64,000 nucleotides of DNA from an uncultured Eubacteriales bacterium (GTDB taxonomy: Bacteria; Bacillota; Clostridia; Oscillospirales; Butyricicoccaceae). Position 1 is the first letter of the stretch. Every line of letters begins with the position of its first letter. Below, piece by piece: positions 16,920 to 25,905 of the stretch. A program made the translations under genes and the position numbers. The stretch covers positions 127,922 to 191,921 of the forward strand of contig CAJTUM010000003.1 of assembly GCA_910579575.1 (NCBI GenBank). The letters are read 5' to 3'. Under the pieces are notes generated by a model that saw nothing but the letters and a program-made list of their open reading frames with translations, was not told the DNA's origin and did no database searches.

Positions 16920-18362
16920 TTAATATTGCAGCCGGAGGATGCCCGCCGGCGTGACGATGCTATAGGGATGCAGACACAGGCTGTGGTCGCTGTTGTCATA
17001 AAAAATCAAGCCAAACAGGGCGGAGCCTGCCGGAATGGGGCCGGGCAGCAGGCTCAGCCGGCTTACCGCGGCATGATCCTCCCCATCCTCCGGTCTATCC
17101 CGCAGGACGATGCGGCCCCCCTTGGGGTCTTCCAGCACAATCTGGCCGTCTACAGCGCCGATCTGCCCGATAGGAACCAGGCTGGCCATGAATTTGGGGG
17201 CCAGCGTATTTTTAATCTGGTTTTTGACCAGCTTGACCGCCGCAGCCAGATCGGGCTGGGCCAGGCTTGGCAAAGCCGCCTTCTCCTGGTCTGTCAGCGG
17301 CCGAGTGGAAAATTCCTCCCACCGGATGCGATGATCTCCCTCGCTGGGGTAGGTATACAGCGCGGGGATTTCCGTCAGATCAAAGCGGCTGTCGTCTCCC
17401 TTGACGTATTTCAGCGCCTTGGCGGGCCGCAGATTCAGCGTCTGGCCGATTGTCCCATTGTCGATATCCAGCCACCAGCCCCGCTCCACATATTCTTTTT
17501 TGGCCTCGTCAAAGGAAACGTCGAAGGAAAGCTGAATCAGCCGGGCGTTTTCTCGGTAGGCTCCCAGGGACCGCAGGTCTTCCAGCCGCCATACGCCGCC
17601 CAGGGCCTCGAACAGGCTGTTGTCCTCCACGGAAAAATCCCCGGCATCCAGCTTCTGCTGGAGGAAGGTCCGAGCCTTTTTCAATGTAAAGCGCAGGGCG
17701 ATGAGCACCCGCAGCGCCTCGCCATAAGCGGCGGGGGCTTGGTTTGGGTCCTTCTGCACCTGGCGGACAGCCAAGGCGATGCGGGAAAAGGCGGTCTGAG
17801 GGCCGGTGAGATAATAGCCTCCCAAGTCCTTGGCCAGCTTGTCATAGGTCTGGGCCGACGCGCCGGCCAAAGCGCCCAAGCCGCCAGTCAGCAGCTCCGC
17901 CGCCATTCGGTCCGCCATATCCAGCCCCTCCAGCTGCTTTGTCAGCTTTTTCTTTTGGGCGGCGGCGTTGGTCTTTTTCGGCTTGGGCGGCGCGGCGGCC
18001 TCCGCCTGCTTTTTGGCCGCCCTGGCCTCCTGTTTGGCCCGTTTTTCCGCAATATCCGCCGGAATTTCGGCGATCTCAAACGGTTTGCCCGCCAGCATCT
18101 CAAACATCAGTCCCAGGGCGTGTTTGCAGGGGAACTGCCGGCTGGGGCAGGAGCAGCGGCAGACTGGAGCGTCCTTGTCCGTCCAATCGATGGAAACATG
18201 GTATGGATTTTTGCCGCTGCCGGCGCATTCCGCCCAATACAGCGTGTCGTCTTCCGTCCGGCGCAGAGCGGAAAAAGAACCTTTTTTGGAAAGCTTTCTG
18301 CCGTTTTCCGCCGCCGTCCCGTTGGGCGCCTGAAGCAAGATAAATTGTTCGGTGATTTCCAT
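16920..18362 (-). CDS. SWIM zinc-finger protein (YehQ-like)
   Basis: Protein of 480 residues. The SWIM signature CxC...CxH is at 70-81: C70-S-C72, six residues, then C79-K-H81, in a region that reads like classical SWIM fingers which bind DNA or protein. A charged Ala/Lys/Pro-rich linker follows (about 105-140), then a helical and beta-rich C-terminal region. It is the first gene of the five-gene cluster. Similar SWIM proteins sit with MoxR and VWA genes in many bacteria, including E. coli yehQ. A possible role is recognising the target that the MoxR/VWA pair acts on (inference). A UUCG-capped hairpin lies upstream at 18424-18441. Confidence 0.87.
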   Translation of the reverse strand: MEITEQFILLQAPNGTAAENGRKLSKKGSFSALRRTEDDTLYWAECAGSGKNPYHVSIDWTDKDAPVCRCSCPSRQFPCKHALGLMFEMLAGKPFEIAEIPADIAEKRAKQEARAAKKQAEAAAPPKPKKTNAAAQKKKLTKQLEGLDMADRMAAELLTGGLGALAGASAQTYDKLAKDLGGYYLTGPQTAFSRIALAVRQVQKDPNQAPAAYGEALRVLIALRFTLKKARTFLQQKLDAGDFSVEDNSLFEALGGVWRLEDLRSLGAYRENARLIQLSFDVSFDEAKKEYVERGWWLDIDNGTIGQTLNLRPAKALKYVKGDDSRFDLTEIPALYTYPSEGDHRIRWEEFSTRPLTDQEKAALPSLAQPDLAAAVKLVKNQIKNTLAPKFMASLVPIGQIGAVDGQIVLEDPKGGRIVLRDRPEDGEDHAAVSRLSLLPGPIPAGSALFGLIFYDNSDHSLCLHPYSIVTPAGILRLQY

Positions 18363-18423
18363 AGGATTTGATTGTCCCGCAGCAAAACGTGCGGGAGCCC
18401 CCTTTCCTGAAAGAATATCCGGC

Positions 18424-18441
18424 GCGGCGCCGAAGCGCCGC
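18424..18441 (-). other. UUCG tetraloop hairpin between lipid kinase and SWIM gene
   Basis: On the minus strand GCGGCGC-TTCG-GCGCCGC forms a perfect seven-pair stem with an extra-stable UUCG loop. It has no U-run after it, so it may be an RNA-stabilising or processing element, or a weak terminator behind the lipid kinase gene. Confidence 0.55.
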
Positions 18442-18513
18442 AGGGTTTAGACTTTCTTTGCATTGAATCAAAAACGGCTTTGGCAGACCGCGTGGCGCCG
18501 CCAAGGGCCGCCG

Positions 18514-19638
18514 CTATTTTTTTCTAAGCCATTGTTCGATCTCCTTCCACGCGCCGCCCCGTTTCTCTTTGGGGCGTTCCGACCGATTGTCCCGCTGGGC
18601 GGCTCCAGGCTTGTTGACAAAATCCTGGATAGGATCCGCCATCACAAAGCGCAGCCCTGGCAGCAGCCGAGCCTCCAAGCGATTGGTATAGGCGATTTCG
18701 CCGTCCAGATTGACGCACATCTGCCCGCCCTCTTTCAAGCGGATTGTAATTTCTTTGGCAAACAAATGGGCAATATATTGGGGGTATTGCCGATAGAGCC
18801 CCCGCTTATAGGCCGTTACCACCCGGGCGGCGGCAAGGCGGCTGACCTTGCTCACCAGCAGCACGTCCAGCAAGCCGTCCCGCGGGCAGGCATGGGGAAC
18901 CGGGCGAAACCCGCCGCCATAGCAGCCGCCGTTGCCGACAAACACCATGGTATAGGCGCCGTCATAGCGGACGCCGTCGATTTCCACCTCATAATGCTCG
19001 CCCAGGCCCCGGACGATGCGTTCCACAGCGGACAGCAGATACGGGGAGGTCTGGCCCGGAGGCAACGGCAGCTTTTTGTATTTGGCCATGCCGGCGGCCA
19101 CTTGCGCGTCCGCTCCCACGGACAGCACGTTGACCGCTCCGCCGCAGTTGGCCTGGATATAATCCATGGAGATTTCCCGCCCCTCCACAATGGCGGGCAG
19201 AGAATGAAACGCCTGGCTTTGAGCGCCGAAGGCTTTGATGAAATCGTTGCCTGTTCCCGCAGGATAGTGTGTCACGGCGGCGTTCCAAGCGCCAAAAGCG
19301 CCTCGAGCCGCTTCGTTCAGCGTGCCGTCGCCGCCGCAGGCATAAACCCGAACCCGTCGGCCTCCGCTTTGGCTGATCGCTTTTTTCACCAGCTCCACGC
19401 CATGGCCCGGATATTCCGTCACCAAAATCTCATAGTCCAGCCGGCGCTCTTCCGCCGTCTCCCGGCAAAGGGCGGCCAGGCGGGCCTGGCTTCTGCCCCG
19501 GCCCGCCGCCGGGTTAATCAAAAAAATATGTTTGACGCCGCTGGCTGGGGGCCGCTCCTCCCGCTGGGGCCCCGGCTCCCGGCTCGTTTGCCGAATATAA
19601 TCCTCCGCTCTGTATTTTTTCGGCTTTTCCGCTTTCAC
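18514..19638 (-). CDS. Diacylglycerol/sphingosine-kinase-family lipid kinase
   Basis: Soluble lipid kinase of the DagK/YegS group, expected to phosphorylate diacylglycerol or a related lipid with ATP at the membrane surface. Key motifs are HIFLINPAAGRGRS near the N terminus, the nucleotide motif ACGGDGTLNEAARG, and HYPAGTGNDFIKAFG; later VFVGNGGCYGGGFRPVP is typical of the second domain. The open frame extends upstream into the methyltransferase gene, but GGAGGG followed by a GTG at 19638 gives about 374 residues. The protein has a charged N-terminal tail of about 45 residues before the kinase fold. It could be a DagK used to recycle diacylglycerol from lipoteichoic acid or glycolipid synthesis. 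Confidence 0.88.
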   Translation of the reverse strand: MKAEKPKKYRAEDYIRQTSREPGPQREERPPASGVKHIFLINPAAGRGRSQARLAALCRETAEERRLDYEILVTEYPGHGVELVKKAISQSGGRRVRVYACGGDGTLNEAARGAFGAWNAAVTHYPAGTGNDFIKAFGAQSQAFHSLPAIVEGREISMDYIQANCGGAVNVLSVGADAQVAAGMAKYKKLPLPPGQTSPYLLSAVERIVRGLGEHYEVEIDGVRYDGAYTMVFVGNGGCYGGGFRPVPHACPRDGLLDVLLVSKVSRLAAARVVTAYKRGLYRQYPQYIAHLFAKEITIRLKEGGQMCVNLDGEIAYTNRLEARLLPGLRFVMADPIQDFVNKPGAAQRDNRSERPKEKRGGAWKEIEQWLRKK

Positions 19639-19697
19639 CGCATACTTCCCTCCCCATAACCCGTCCGCCGGGTCCGGCGACGGGTTTTCCCAAAAAT

Positions 19698-20834
19698 CTA
19701 TTCCGCCTCTCGGGAGACGGGCCGGCGGAAATACATATAGAGCTGGCACTTTATCATACCGTTATAGAGCTTGCGGCGCTTGTCCGCCTTGGCGCCAAAG
19801 CATTCTTCAAAGTCTTCGTCAGCGGTGAGGATGTATTTTTTCAAAGAATCCGCCCCTTGCAAAGCGCGGCCCAAGCCGTCGTAAATCCGCCGGGCCTGGT
19901 TTTGGTCCAGCAGGCGGCGGCCATAGGGCGGATTGCAGATCAGCGTTCCCCGCCGGCCGGTATACGGCAGGCCCAGGGCGTCCGCTCGGCGGAAGCTGAC
20001 GCAGCTTTCCACCCCGGCCCGGCGGGCGTTTTGCCGCGCCAGCTCCACCGCCTCCGCCGAAAGATCCGAAGCGGAGATCGGCAGTTTTTCAATTTTCTCC
20101 TCCGCCAGCGCCTCCTGCCGCTCCTGGTCCCAGCGGCCGTCCGCAAACTGCCAAGCCTCTCCGTCAAAGGGACGCCGGACGCCGGGGGCGATATGGCAGC
20201 AAGCCATAGCGGCCTCGATGGCGATGGTTCCCGAGCCGCAAAAGGGATCTATCAGCTCCTCCCGGCCCCGGTAACGGGCCAGCTTGACCAGGCTGGCCGC
20301 CAGCGTCTCCCGCAGAGGCGCCTGCTGGGCCGCCAGCCGGTATCCCCTTTTATAAAGAGGAACACCGGTGGTATCCAAATAGAGCTCCGCCTGATCGTTC
20401 ATCAAAGCGAAGCGGATTTGATATTTGACCCCAGTTTCCTCAAACCAGCTGATTCCATAGGCCGATTTCATCCGCTCCGCCACGGCTTTTTTGACAATGC
20501 GCTGGCAATCGGGCACGCTATGCAGCTGAGAGGCCACGCAATACCCCGCCACAGGAAAGGCGGCGTCCGCCGGCAGATAGTCCTGCCACCGGACAGCCTT
20601 GACGCCCTCGAACAGATCGTCAAAGGACAGGGCCCGAAAAGAGGCCAGCCGCAGCAGCACCCGCTCCCCGCAGCGCAGCCGAATATTGGCCCGGGCAGCC
20701 TGGCTTAACGGCCCCTCAAAATAAACCCGGCCGTTTTCCGCCCGAACCCCGGCAAAGCCGCCGTACCGCAGCTCGTCCGCCGTCAGCCCCTCTGTCCCCA
20801 GCAAACAGGGGACGCAAAAGGTCTCTGTATTCAC
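19698..20834 (-). CDS. THUMP-domain class I RNA methyltransferase (RlmL/YpsC-like)
   Basis: Putative 23S rRNA guanine-N2 methyltransferase of 378 residues. The N-terminal part fits a ferredoxin-like plus THUMP RNA-binding region. The methyltransferase half has the SAM motif LIDPFCGSGTIAIEAA near residue 200 and the catalytic NPPY motif of N-methyltransferases in LICNPPYGRRL near 310. The start MNTETFCVPCLLG agrees with family N termini such as YpsC. The lipid kinase follows 59 bases downstream on the same strand, which is close enough for co-transcription. The exact target base cannot be read from sequence. Confidence 0.9.
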   Translation of the reverse strand: MNTETFCVPCLLGTEGLTADELRYGGFAGVRAENGRVYFEGPLSQAARANIRLRCGERVLLRLASFRALSFDDLFEGVKAVRWQDYLPADAAFPVAGYCVASQLHSVPDCQRIVKKAVAERMKSAYGISWFEETGVKYQIRFALMNDQAELYLDTTGVPLYKRGYRLAAQQAPLRETLAASLVKLARYRGREELIDPFCGSGTIAIEAAMACCHIAPGVRRPFDGEAWQFADGRWDQERQEALAEEKIEKLPISASDLSAEAVELARQNARRAGVESCVSFRRADALGLPYTGRRGTLICNPPYGRRLLDQNQARRIYDGLGRALQGADSLKKYILTADEDFEECFGAKADKRRKLYNGMIKCQLYMYFRRPVSREAE

Positions 20835-20876
20835 GTTTCATCCTCGCTTCATTTTCCGTGTTTGTTCGTTTCCTCT

Positions 20877-20905
20877 ATTATTGCAGATTTTTGCCGAATA
20901 GGCAA
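20877..20905 (-). promoter_or_regulatory. Promoter for methyltransferase/lipid kinase genes
   Basis: Minus strand TTGCCT (20900-20905), 17-base spacer, AATAAT (20877-20882), about 45 bases before the ATG at 20834. A small inverted repeat TTGCC/GGCAA overlaps the -35 region. The remaining divergent gap up to 21193 holds the promoter of the peptide transporter and small hairpins, and no gene. Confidence 0.45.
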
Positions 20906-21032
20906 CGGTTTGCGCGGGCAAAAGCTTACGATTTTTTTGTTCGCCGCCGCCAAGTCGCCCGCCGAGTTTCCACAGGGCGCCATGTATATCGATTTTTCAA
21001 ATTGAACGGTTTACATTCATTTAATAATTCGA

Positions 21033-21062
21033 TTGCAAAGCCCTGCGGAAGCCCTATATAAT
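21033..21062 (+). promoter_or_regulatory. Promoter of the first peptide ABC operon
   Basis: TTGCAA at 21033-21038, 18-base spacer, perfect TATAAT at 21057-21062. The leader of about 125 bases to the ATG contains a GAGG/CCTC hairpin and CCGGG/CCCGG (21161-21175) directly before the ribosome site AAAGGAG. Confidence 0.7.
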
Positions 21063-21192
21063 CTAATCGAACGCGGGCGAATGCAGAGGGAATTCCTCAA
21101 ATGAGGGAGCCCTTTCCGTCGCAATCCGCCGCGCGTCGCGTCTACTTTATTCATGGACTGCCGGGCTGTACCCGGACGAAAGGAGCTCTTGT

Positions 21193-22839
21193 ATGAAGAA
21201 ACGAATTATCGCACTGCTGATGGCCGCCGCCATGACGCTGTCTCTCATGGCCGGCTGCGCCAAAGACGAAGAACCCGCTGATCAGCCGGACTCGAACGCC
21301 ACCGGAACGGACGACGCCGATAAGCAAACCCCGGATTCCGATCCGGAACCGGCAGAGGAAAAAGACACCTTTACCATCGCCATCAGCTATATGCCGGACA
21401 ATCTGGCGCCCAGCACCGGCGGCAGCGACGACTACACGTCCATGACCCGGCCCATTTATGACCGGTTTTTCCTAGAAAACTCCGAGGGCGGCATTGATTA
21501 CTACCTGGCCGACAAGCTGGATATTTCGGAAGACGGCCTGACTTACACCCTGCACATTCGGGACGACGCCAACTGGAGCGACGGCACGCCTATCACAACC
21601 AAGGATATCCAATTCACCTACGACTATTATATGCTGCGCAACGGCCGGGTCAGCTGGGGCGCCGTCAACGGCCAGCCTGTGACTATGACGGCCAAAGACG
21701 ACAAGACCATGGAATTTGTGCTGCCCGAGCCCTACTCCTATTATATCGTCTCCCTCAGCGGCACCGTGATCTTCCCCTCCCATGCGTTTGACGGCGACGC
21801 CCAGAAGCTGATGGACGACCAGACCACTTACACCACGACCAATATCGTCACCTCCGGCCCTTACACTGTGAAAGAAATCAACGAGGACAGCATTGTCTTC
21901 GAAGCCCGGCAGGATTATTACCGCGGCGTGCCCCCAGTGAAAAATGTGGTGATGAAGGTCATCGGCTCCGGCTCCACCCGAGCGATTGCCTTTGAAAACG
22001 GCGAAATCGACTATATGCGCCTGACCACCGCCGAGGAGATTGAGAAATACAGCGCCCAGACGGATAAATATAATATGTATTCCTTCTCGGAAGCCCGGCT
22101 GAATTATCTGCAAATCAACCCCTTCGGCCCCGCCAACCTCACCGAGGAGCAGCGCCAAGCTCTGTTTTATGCCATCGACTGCCAGCAAGTCATCGACGGC
22201 GCCTATGGCTCCGACGAGCTGGCTCAGCCGGCCAACAGCATCCTGACCCCGGATATCTCCCTCTACGACCCGAATTGCAAGAGCTATACTCAGGATTTGG
22301 AAAAAGCCAAGGAACTGGCCAAATCCTCCGGTCTGGAAGGCAAAACTCTGGTTTATGTCTATAACGCCGACCGGCCCAATATGGAGGCTGTGGCCGTCGT
22401 GCTCCAGCAGCAGCTGGCTCAGATTGGCGTAAACCTGCAAATCGAAGGGCTGGATTCCTCCACCTTCTTCCCCCGCTTCTTCGCCATGCTCTACAGCAGC
22501 GGCCAAGAAAACACTTGGGACCTGGGCACCAACGGCTGGGACTCCATGCGGGGCCGCACGCTGAACCAGGCCTACAGCTACCTGAACCGCACAGACGGCG
22601 CCTGGGGCTTTAGCGAAGAAATTGGCCAAAAAGCCTTTCAGATCAACACTCTGACCAACGCCGACGAGGCCAGAGCCCTGGCCGCCGAAGTGCAGAAAGA
22701 GGCCTTGGAAGAATTCCGCATCTATCCGCTGACCTACACCAATTACATCCTGGTTTCCCAGAAAAATGTAACCGGTCTGGACTGCACGCCCATTGTGCCC
22801 GAATTTGCGGACTATATGGGCATCTCTGTAAACGGTTAA
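21193..22839 (+). CDS. Peptide ABC transporter, substrate-binding lipoprotein (first system)
   Basis: Extracellular lipid-anchored receptor of the DppA/OppA (SBP_bac_5) family, 548 residues. The N terminus is a lipoprotein signal MKKRIIALLMAAAMTLSLMA before the lipobox Cys (LMAGC), followed by an acidic Asp/Glu/Pro linker to about residue 58. Family features are YTLHIRDDANWSDGTPITTKDIQFT near 120 and the central GEIDYMR-type segment. The gene is followed by a strong hairpin terminator and then by two permeases and two ATPases, giving one complete importer. The partial terminator would let the receptor be made in excess over the membrane parts. The ligand is not deducible; oligopeptide, dipeptide or nickel are the family options. 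Confidence 0.93.
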   Translation: MKKRIIALLMAAAMTLSLMAGCAKDEEPADQPDSNATGTDDADKQTPDSDPEPAEEKDTFTIAISYMPDNLAPSTGGSDDYTSMTRPIYDRFFLENSEGGIDYYLADKLDISEDGLTYTLHIRDDANWSDGTPITTKDIQFTYDYYMLRNGRVSWGAVNGQPVTMTAKDDKTMEFVLPEPYSYYIVSLSGTVIFPSHAFDGDAQKLMDDQTTYTTTNIVTSGPYTVKEINEDSIVFEARQDYYRGVPPVKNVVMKVIGSGSTRAIAFENGEIDYMRLTTAEEIEKYSAQTDKYNMYSFSEARLNYLQINPFGPANLTEEQRQALFYAIDCQQVIDGAYGSDELAQPANSILTPDISLYDPNCKSYTQDLEKAKELAKSSGLEGKTLVYVYNADRPNMEAVAVVLQQQLAQIGVNLQIEGLDSSTFFPRFFAMLYSSGQENTWDLGTNGWDSMRGRTLNQAYSYLNRTDGAWGFSEEIGQKAFQINTLTNADEARALAAEVQKEALEEFRIYPLTYTNYILVSQKNVTGLDCTPIVPEFADYMGISVNG

Positions 22840-22877
22840 TCAGACCCAACCCCAACGATCGGACTGCCGGAGCAGCA

Positions 22878-22907
22878 GGGGCCGCCTTGACGGGCGGCCC
22901 CTTTTTT
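22878..22907 (+). terminator. Partial terminator between receptor and permease genes
   Basis: GGGGCCGCC, six-base loop, GGCGGCCCC followed by six T. It lies 107 bases before the dppB-like ATG. No new promoter is evident after it, so readthrough probably supplies the downstream genes. Confidence 0.85.
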
Positions 22908-22946
22908 AACATCTCGCTTTGGCGGCGCCGAAGAAAGGAACAAACG

Positions 22947-23915
22947 ATGCTGAATTATTGTCTGCGCAAATTGGGGCAGCTGGCTGTGGTGATGGTGTTG
23001 ATTTCCTTTTTCTCCTTCGCCGTCATCTACATCGCGCCAGGCGACATTTCTTCTATGTATCTGAGCCCGGATATGACGGAAGAGGAGCAGCAAGCCGTTA
23101 TTGAAATGCTGGGCTTGGACAAAAGCCTGCCCGAGCAATATCTGGGCTGGGCGAAAGAAGCGATCCAGGGCAACTTCGGCAACTCCCTGGCCTCTAAAAC
23201 GCCGGTCTGGCCGCTGTTGACCCGCCGCCTGCCCTCCACCATTCTGCTGATGGGCGTTTCTCTGCTGGTCTCGCTGGCGCTGGCCATTCCTTTGGGGCTG
23301 ATCGCCGCCTACAAAAAAAACACCTGGGTGGATAACGCCGTCAGCGCTTTCGCCTATTTTGGGATGTCCATCCCCTCTTTTTACTTTGGTATGCTGATGA
23401 TTATCCTGTTCACCGCCAAGCTCCACTGGCTACCCTCCTCTGGGATGCACTCGGTGGGCGTCGACACCCTGCCGGATACCTTGGCTCATATGTTTATGCC
23501 GGTGATGACCATGGCTTTGAGCCACATGGCCTCCTACACCCGCTATGTGCGGGCCAACGCCATCGGCCAGCTCAGCGAGGAATATGTGCTGGCCGCCAAA
23601 GCCAAAGGCACGATGCCCGGCAAAATTCTTTCTCATCATGTGCTCAAAAACACTCTGCTGCCCATCATTACGCTGCTGGGCATGAATATGGCCTCTCTGG
23701 TCTGCGGCTCTTTTATCATCGAAAGCGTCTTTGGCTGGCCTGGGGTGGGCAGCTTCGCCATGGAAGCCATCGGCAAGCGGGATTATCCCGTGATTATGGC
23801 CTACGTCATGTTGTCCGGAGCCATTTTGGTGGTAGGCAATTTTGTGGCGGATATCCTGTATTCTTTCGCAGACCCAAGAATCAAAAGGGGGATCGACGAA
23901 GCTCATGGAAAATAA
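22947..23915 (+). CDS. dppB: Peptide ABC transporter, inner-membrane permease DppB-like
   Basis: First membrane subunit of the importer, 322 residues with about six membrane segments (LAVVMVLISFFSFAVIYIAPG is the first). The EAA-type ATPase contact loop is near RANAIGQLSEEYVLAAKAKG (GTMPGKIL follows). The C terminus ENDS in the standard DPRIKRGIDEAHGK-type tail. I chose the ATG at 22947, which has AAAGGAA upstream and begins MLNYCLRKLGQL; an upstream frame lacks a ribosome site. The next gene starts 11 bases before the stop. The symbol is a family label only; the substrate is unknown. Confidence 0.93.
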   Translation: MLNYCLRKLGQLAVVMVLISFFSFAVIYIAPGDISSMYLSPDMTEEEQQAVIEMLGLDKSLPEQYLGWAKEAIQGNFGNSLASKTPVWPLLTRRLPSTILLMGVSLLVSLALAIPLGLIAAYKKNTWVDNAVSAFAYFGMSIPSFYFGMLMIILFTAKLHWLPSSGMHSVGVDTLPDTLAHMFMPVMTMALSHMASYTRYVRANAIGQLSEEYVLAAKAKGTMPGKILSHHVLKNTLLPIITLLGMNMASLVCGSFIIESVFGWPGVGSFAMEAIGKRDYPVIMAYVMLSGAILVVGNFVADILYSFADPRIKRGIDEAHGK

Positions 23916-24852
23916 AGTTACCGCAGCCGGCCGGCCGGCTGAAACGCCTCAGCTGACCGAGCTGGATTTCCGCCGCATTGAGAAAAAAGAAAAGGATCTG
24001 GGGACGGTATACCGCCGCAGCGTGTGGAAAGAACTGCTCAAGGAGATCCGGGGCAACCCTATGGCGATTTTCGCCTGCGTCTTTTTGCTGACCATGATTA
24101 TCGGCGCTCTCATCGCGCCGCTGAGCCCCTATGATCCCAACGCCATCGATTTGCCCAATAAATTTCAGTCCCCCTCCGCCCAGCATTGGTTTGGCACAGA
24201 CGAATTTGGCCGCTCCTATTTCACCCGCGCTCTGTATGGCGGCCGGGTTTCGCTGACAGTAGGCTTTTCAGCCATGTTCGTCACCATCTGCATCGGCGCC
24301 GTTATCGGCATTTTTTCCGGTTATATCGGCGGCAAGCTGGATATGCTGCTCATGCGATTTACCGATATTTTCCTCGCTCTGCCCAGTATGCTGCTGATGA
24401 TTGTGCTCAACACCATGCTCAAACCGGGCATGACCACTCTGATTATGGTGCTCAGCTTGTTTTCTTGGGCCTCGGTGGCCCGCATCACCCGAGCGGAAAC
24501 CATGTCTCTCAAGGCCCGAGATTTTGTGGCCGCCTCCCGCAACCTGGGGGCGAGCAGCGTGCGCATCGCCGTCCATCACATTCTGCCCAATATCATGGGG
24601 CCGGTGATCGTGGCCGCCAGCCTTGGCGTGGCCAGCGCCATCCTCACAGAATCCTCCCTGAGCTTCCTGGGGCTGGGCATTTCCATCCCCCACGCCTCTT
24701 GGGGCAGTATGCTCCAAGCCGCTCAGGCCACCATTTTGGACAGGCCCATGATGGCCGTCTATCCCGGCGCCCTGGTGCTGCTCACCGTGCTCAGCTTCAA
24801 TATTCTGGGCGACGTGCTGCGCAGCGCCTTAGAGCCCAAAATCGTCAAATAA
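23905..24852 (+). CDS. dppC: Peptide ABC transporter, inner-membrane permease DppC-like
   Basis: Second membrane subunit, 315 residues. It has the N-terminal OppC-type cytoplasmic region, then the first membrane helix (FACVFLLTMIIGALIAPLSP) and the typical HWFGTDEFGRSYFTRALYGG region near residue 95. The EAA loop is in MSLKARDFVAASRNLGASS. The ATG at 23905 (MENKVTAAG) overlaps the dppB stop by 11 bases and has AAAAGGGGG upstream; a longer frame starting at 23842 lies within dppB and is less likely. The protein pairs with the preceding permease. Confidence 0.93.
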   Translation: MENKVTAAGRPAETPQLTELDFRRIEKKEKDLGTVYRRSVWKELLKEIRGNPMAIFACVFLLTMIIGALIAPLSPYDPNAIDLPNKFQSPSAQHWFGTDEFGRSYFTRALYGGRVSLTVGFSAMFVTICIGAVIGIFSGYIGGKLDMLLMRFTDIFLALPSMLLMIVLNTMLKPGMTTLIMVLSLFSWASVARITRAETMSLKARDFVAASRNLGASSVRIAVHHILPNIMGPVIVAASLGVASAILTESSLSFLGLGISIPHASWGSMLQAAQATILDRPMMAVYPGALVLLTVLSFNILGDVLRSALEPKIVK

Positions 24853-24870
24853 GGAGGCGCGGAACACAAC

Positions 24871-25905
24871 ATGGAACCAAACGCTTTGGTGGAAGTGAAA
24901 AACCTTTCGGTGTCTTATTTTACCTATGCCGGCGAAGTGCATTCTGTGCGGGATATTTCCTTCACGCTGGCCAGGGGAAAGACCACCGCTTTGGTAGGCG
25001 AAAGCGGCTGCGGCAAAACCGTGGCCTCCAAATCGCTGATGGGCCTGATCGAGCGCCCTGGGCGCATTTTGGAGGGCGGCCAGATCCTCTATAACGGCCG
25101 GAACGTATTGGAATTTTCCAAAAAAGAGTGGAGCGCTTTCCGGGGCAAAGAATGCTCTATGATTTTCCAGGACGCCCTTGTCTCGCTGAACCCCACAATT
25201 CCGGTGGGCAAACAGATTGTTGAAAATCTGAAAAACCACAACGAGGAAAACCTGGCCCCAGGCCAGCTGCGCCAACGGGCGGCGGAGATGATCGATATGG
25301 CGGGCATCCCCGACGCAGAAACCTGCATGGCCAAATATCCTCACGAGCTCTCCGGCGGCCAGCGCCAGCGCATCATGATCGCCACCGCCATGATTACAAG
25401 GCCCTCTCTATTGATCGCCGACGAACCCACCACCGCCTTGGATGTGACGATTCAGGCCCAGATTCTGGAGCTGATGAAAGACCTGCAAAAGCGCCTGGGC
25501 ATGGCCATCGTCATGATTACCCACGACCTCGGCGTCGTGGCCGATATGGCGGACGATATCATTGTCATGTACGCCGGTAAAATCGTGGAACGAGGCTCCG
25601 GCGACGATATTTTTTACGACCCCCGCCACCCCTATACCTGGGCGCTGATGAATTCTACCCCCCGGCTGGACTGGGACTCCAAAAAACCCTTGGCCACCAT
25701 CGAAGGAACCATCCCAGACGCCATTCACCCGCCGGCAGGCTGCCCGTTTTGCAGCCGATGCCCTTATGCCATGGCGGTCTGCGCCGCCCATGAGCCGCCT
25801 AATGTGGCAGTGGCCGGCCGCCATCAAACCGCCTGCTGGCTCACCGACCCCCGAGCCGATACTGCCGGCGTACCTTTTAAGACAGGAGGCGCTGTCCATG
25901 CCTGA
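24871..25905 (+). CDS. dppD: Peptide ABC transporter, ATPase DppD-like
   Basis: Cytoplasmic ATP-binding subunit, 344 residues. Walker A is GESGCGKT near residue 45, the ABC signature is LSGGQRQR near 160, and Walker B is LLIADEPTTALDVTIQAQ. The C-terminal oligopeptide-transporter tail contains the conserved Cys pattern CPFCSRCPYAMAVC. AAGGAGG precedes the ATG. It starts 18 bases after dppC and overlaps the dppF start by eight bases. Confidence 0.95.
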   Translation: MEPNALVEVKNLSVSYFTYAGEVHSVRDISFTLARGKTTALVGESGCGKTVASKSLMGLIERPGRILEGGQILYNGRNVLEFSKKEWSAFRGKECSMIFQDALVSLNPTIPVGKQIVENLKNHNEENLAPGQLRQRAAEMIDMAGIPDAETCMAKYPHELSGGQRQRIMIATAMITRPSLLIADEPTTALDVTIQAQILELMKDLQKRLGMAIVMITHDLGVVADMADDIIVMYAGKIVERGSGDDIFYDPRHPYTWALMNSTPRLDWDSKKPLATIEGTIPDAIHPPAGCPFCSRCPYAMAVCAAHEPPNVAVAGRHQTACWLTDPRADTAGVPFKTGGAVHA

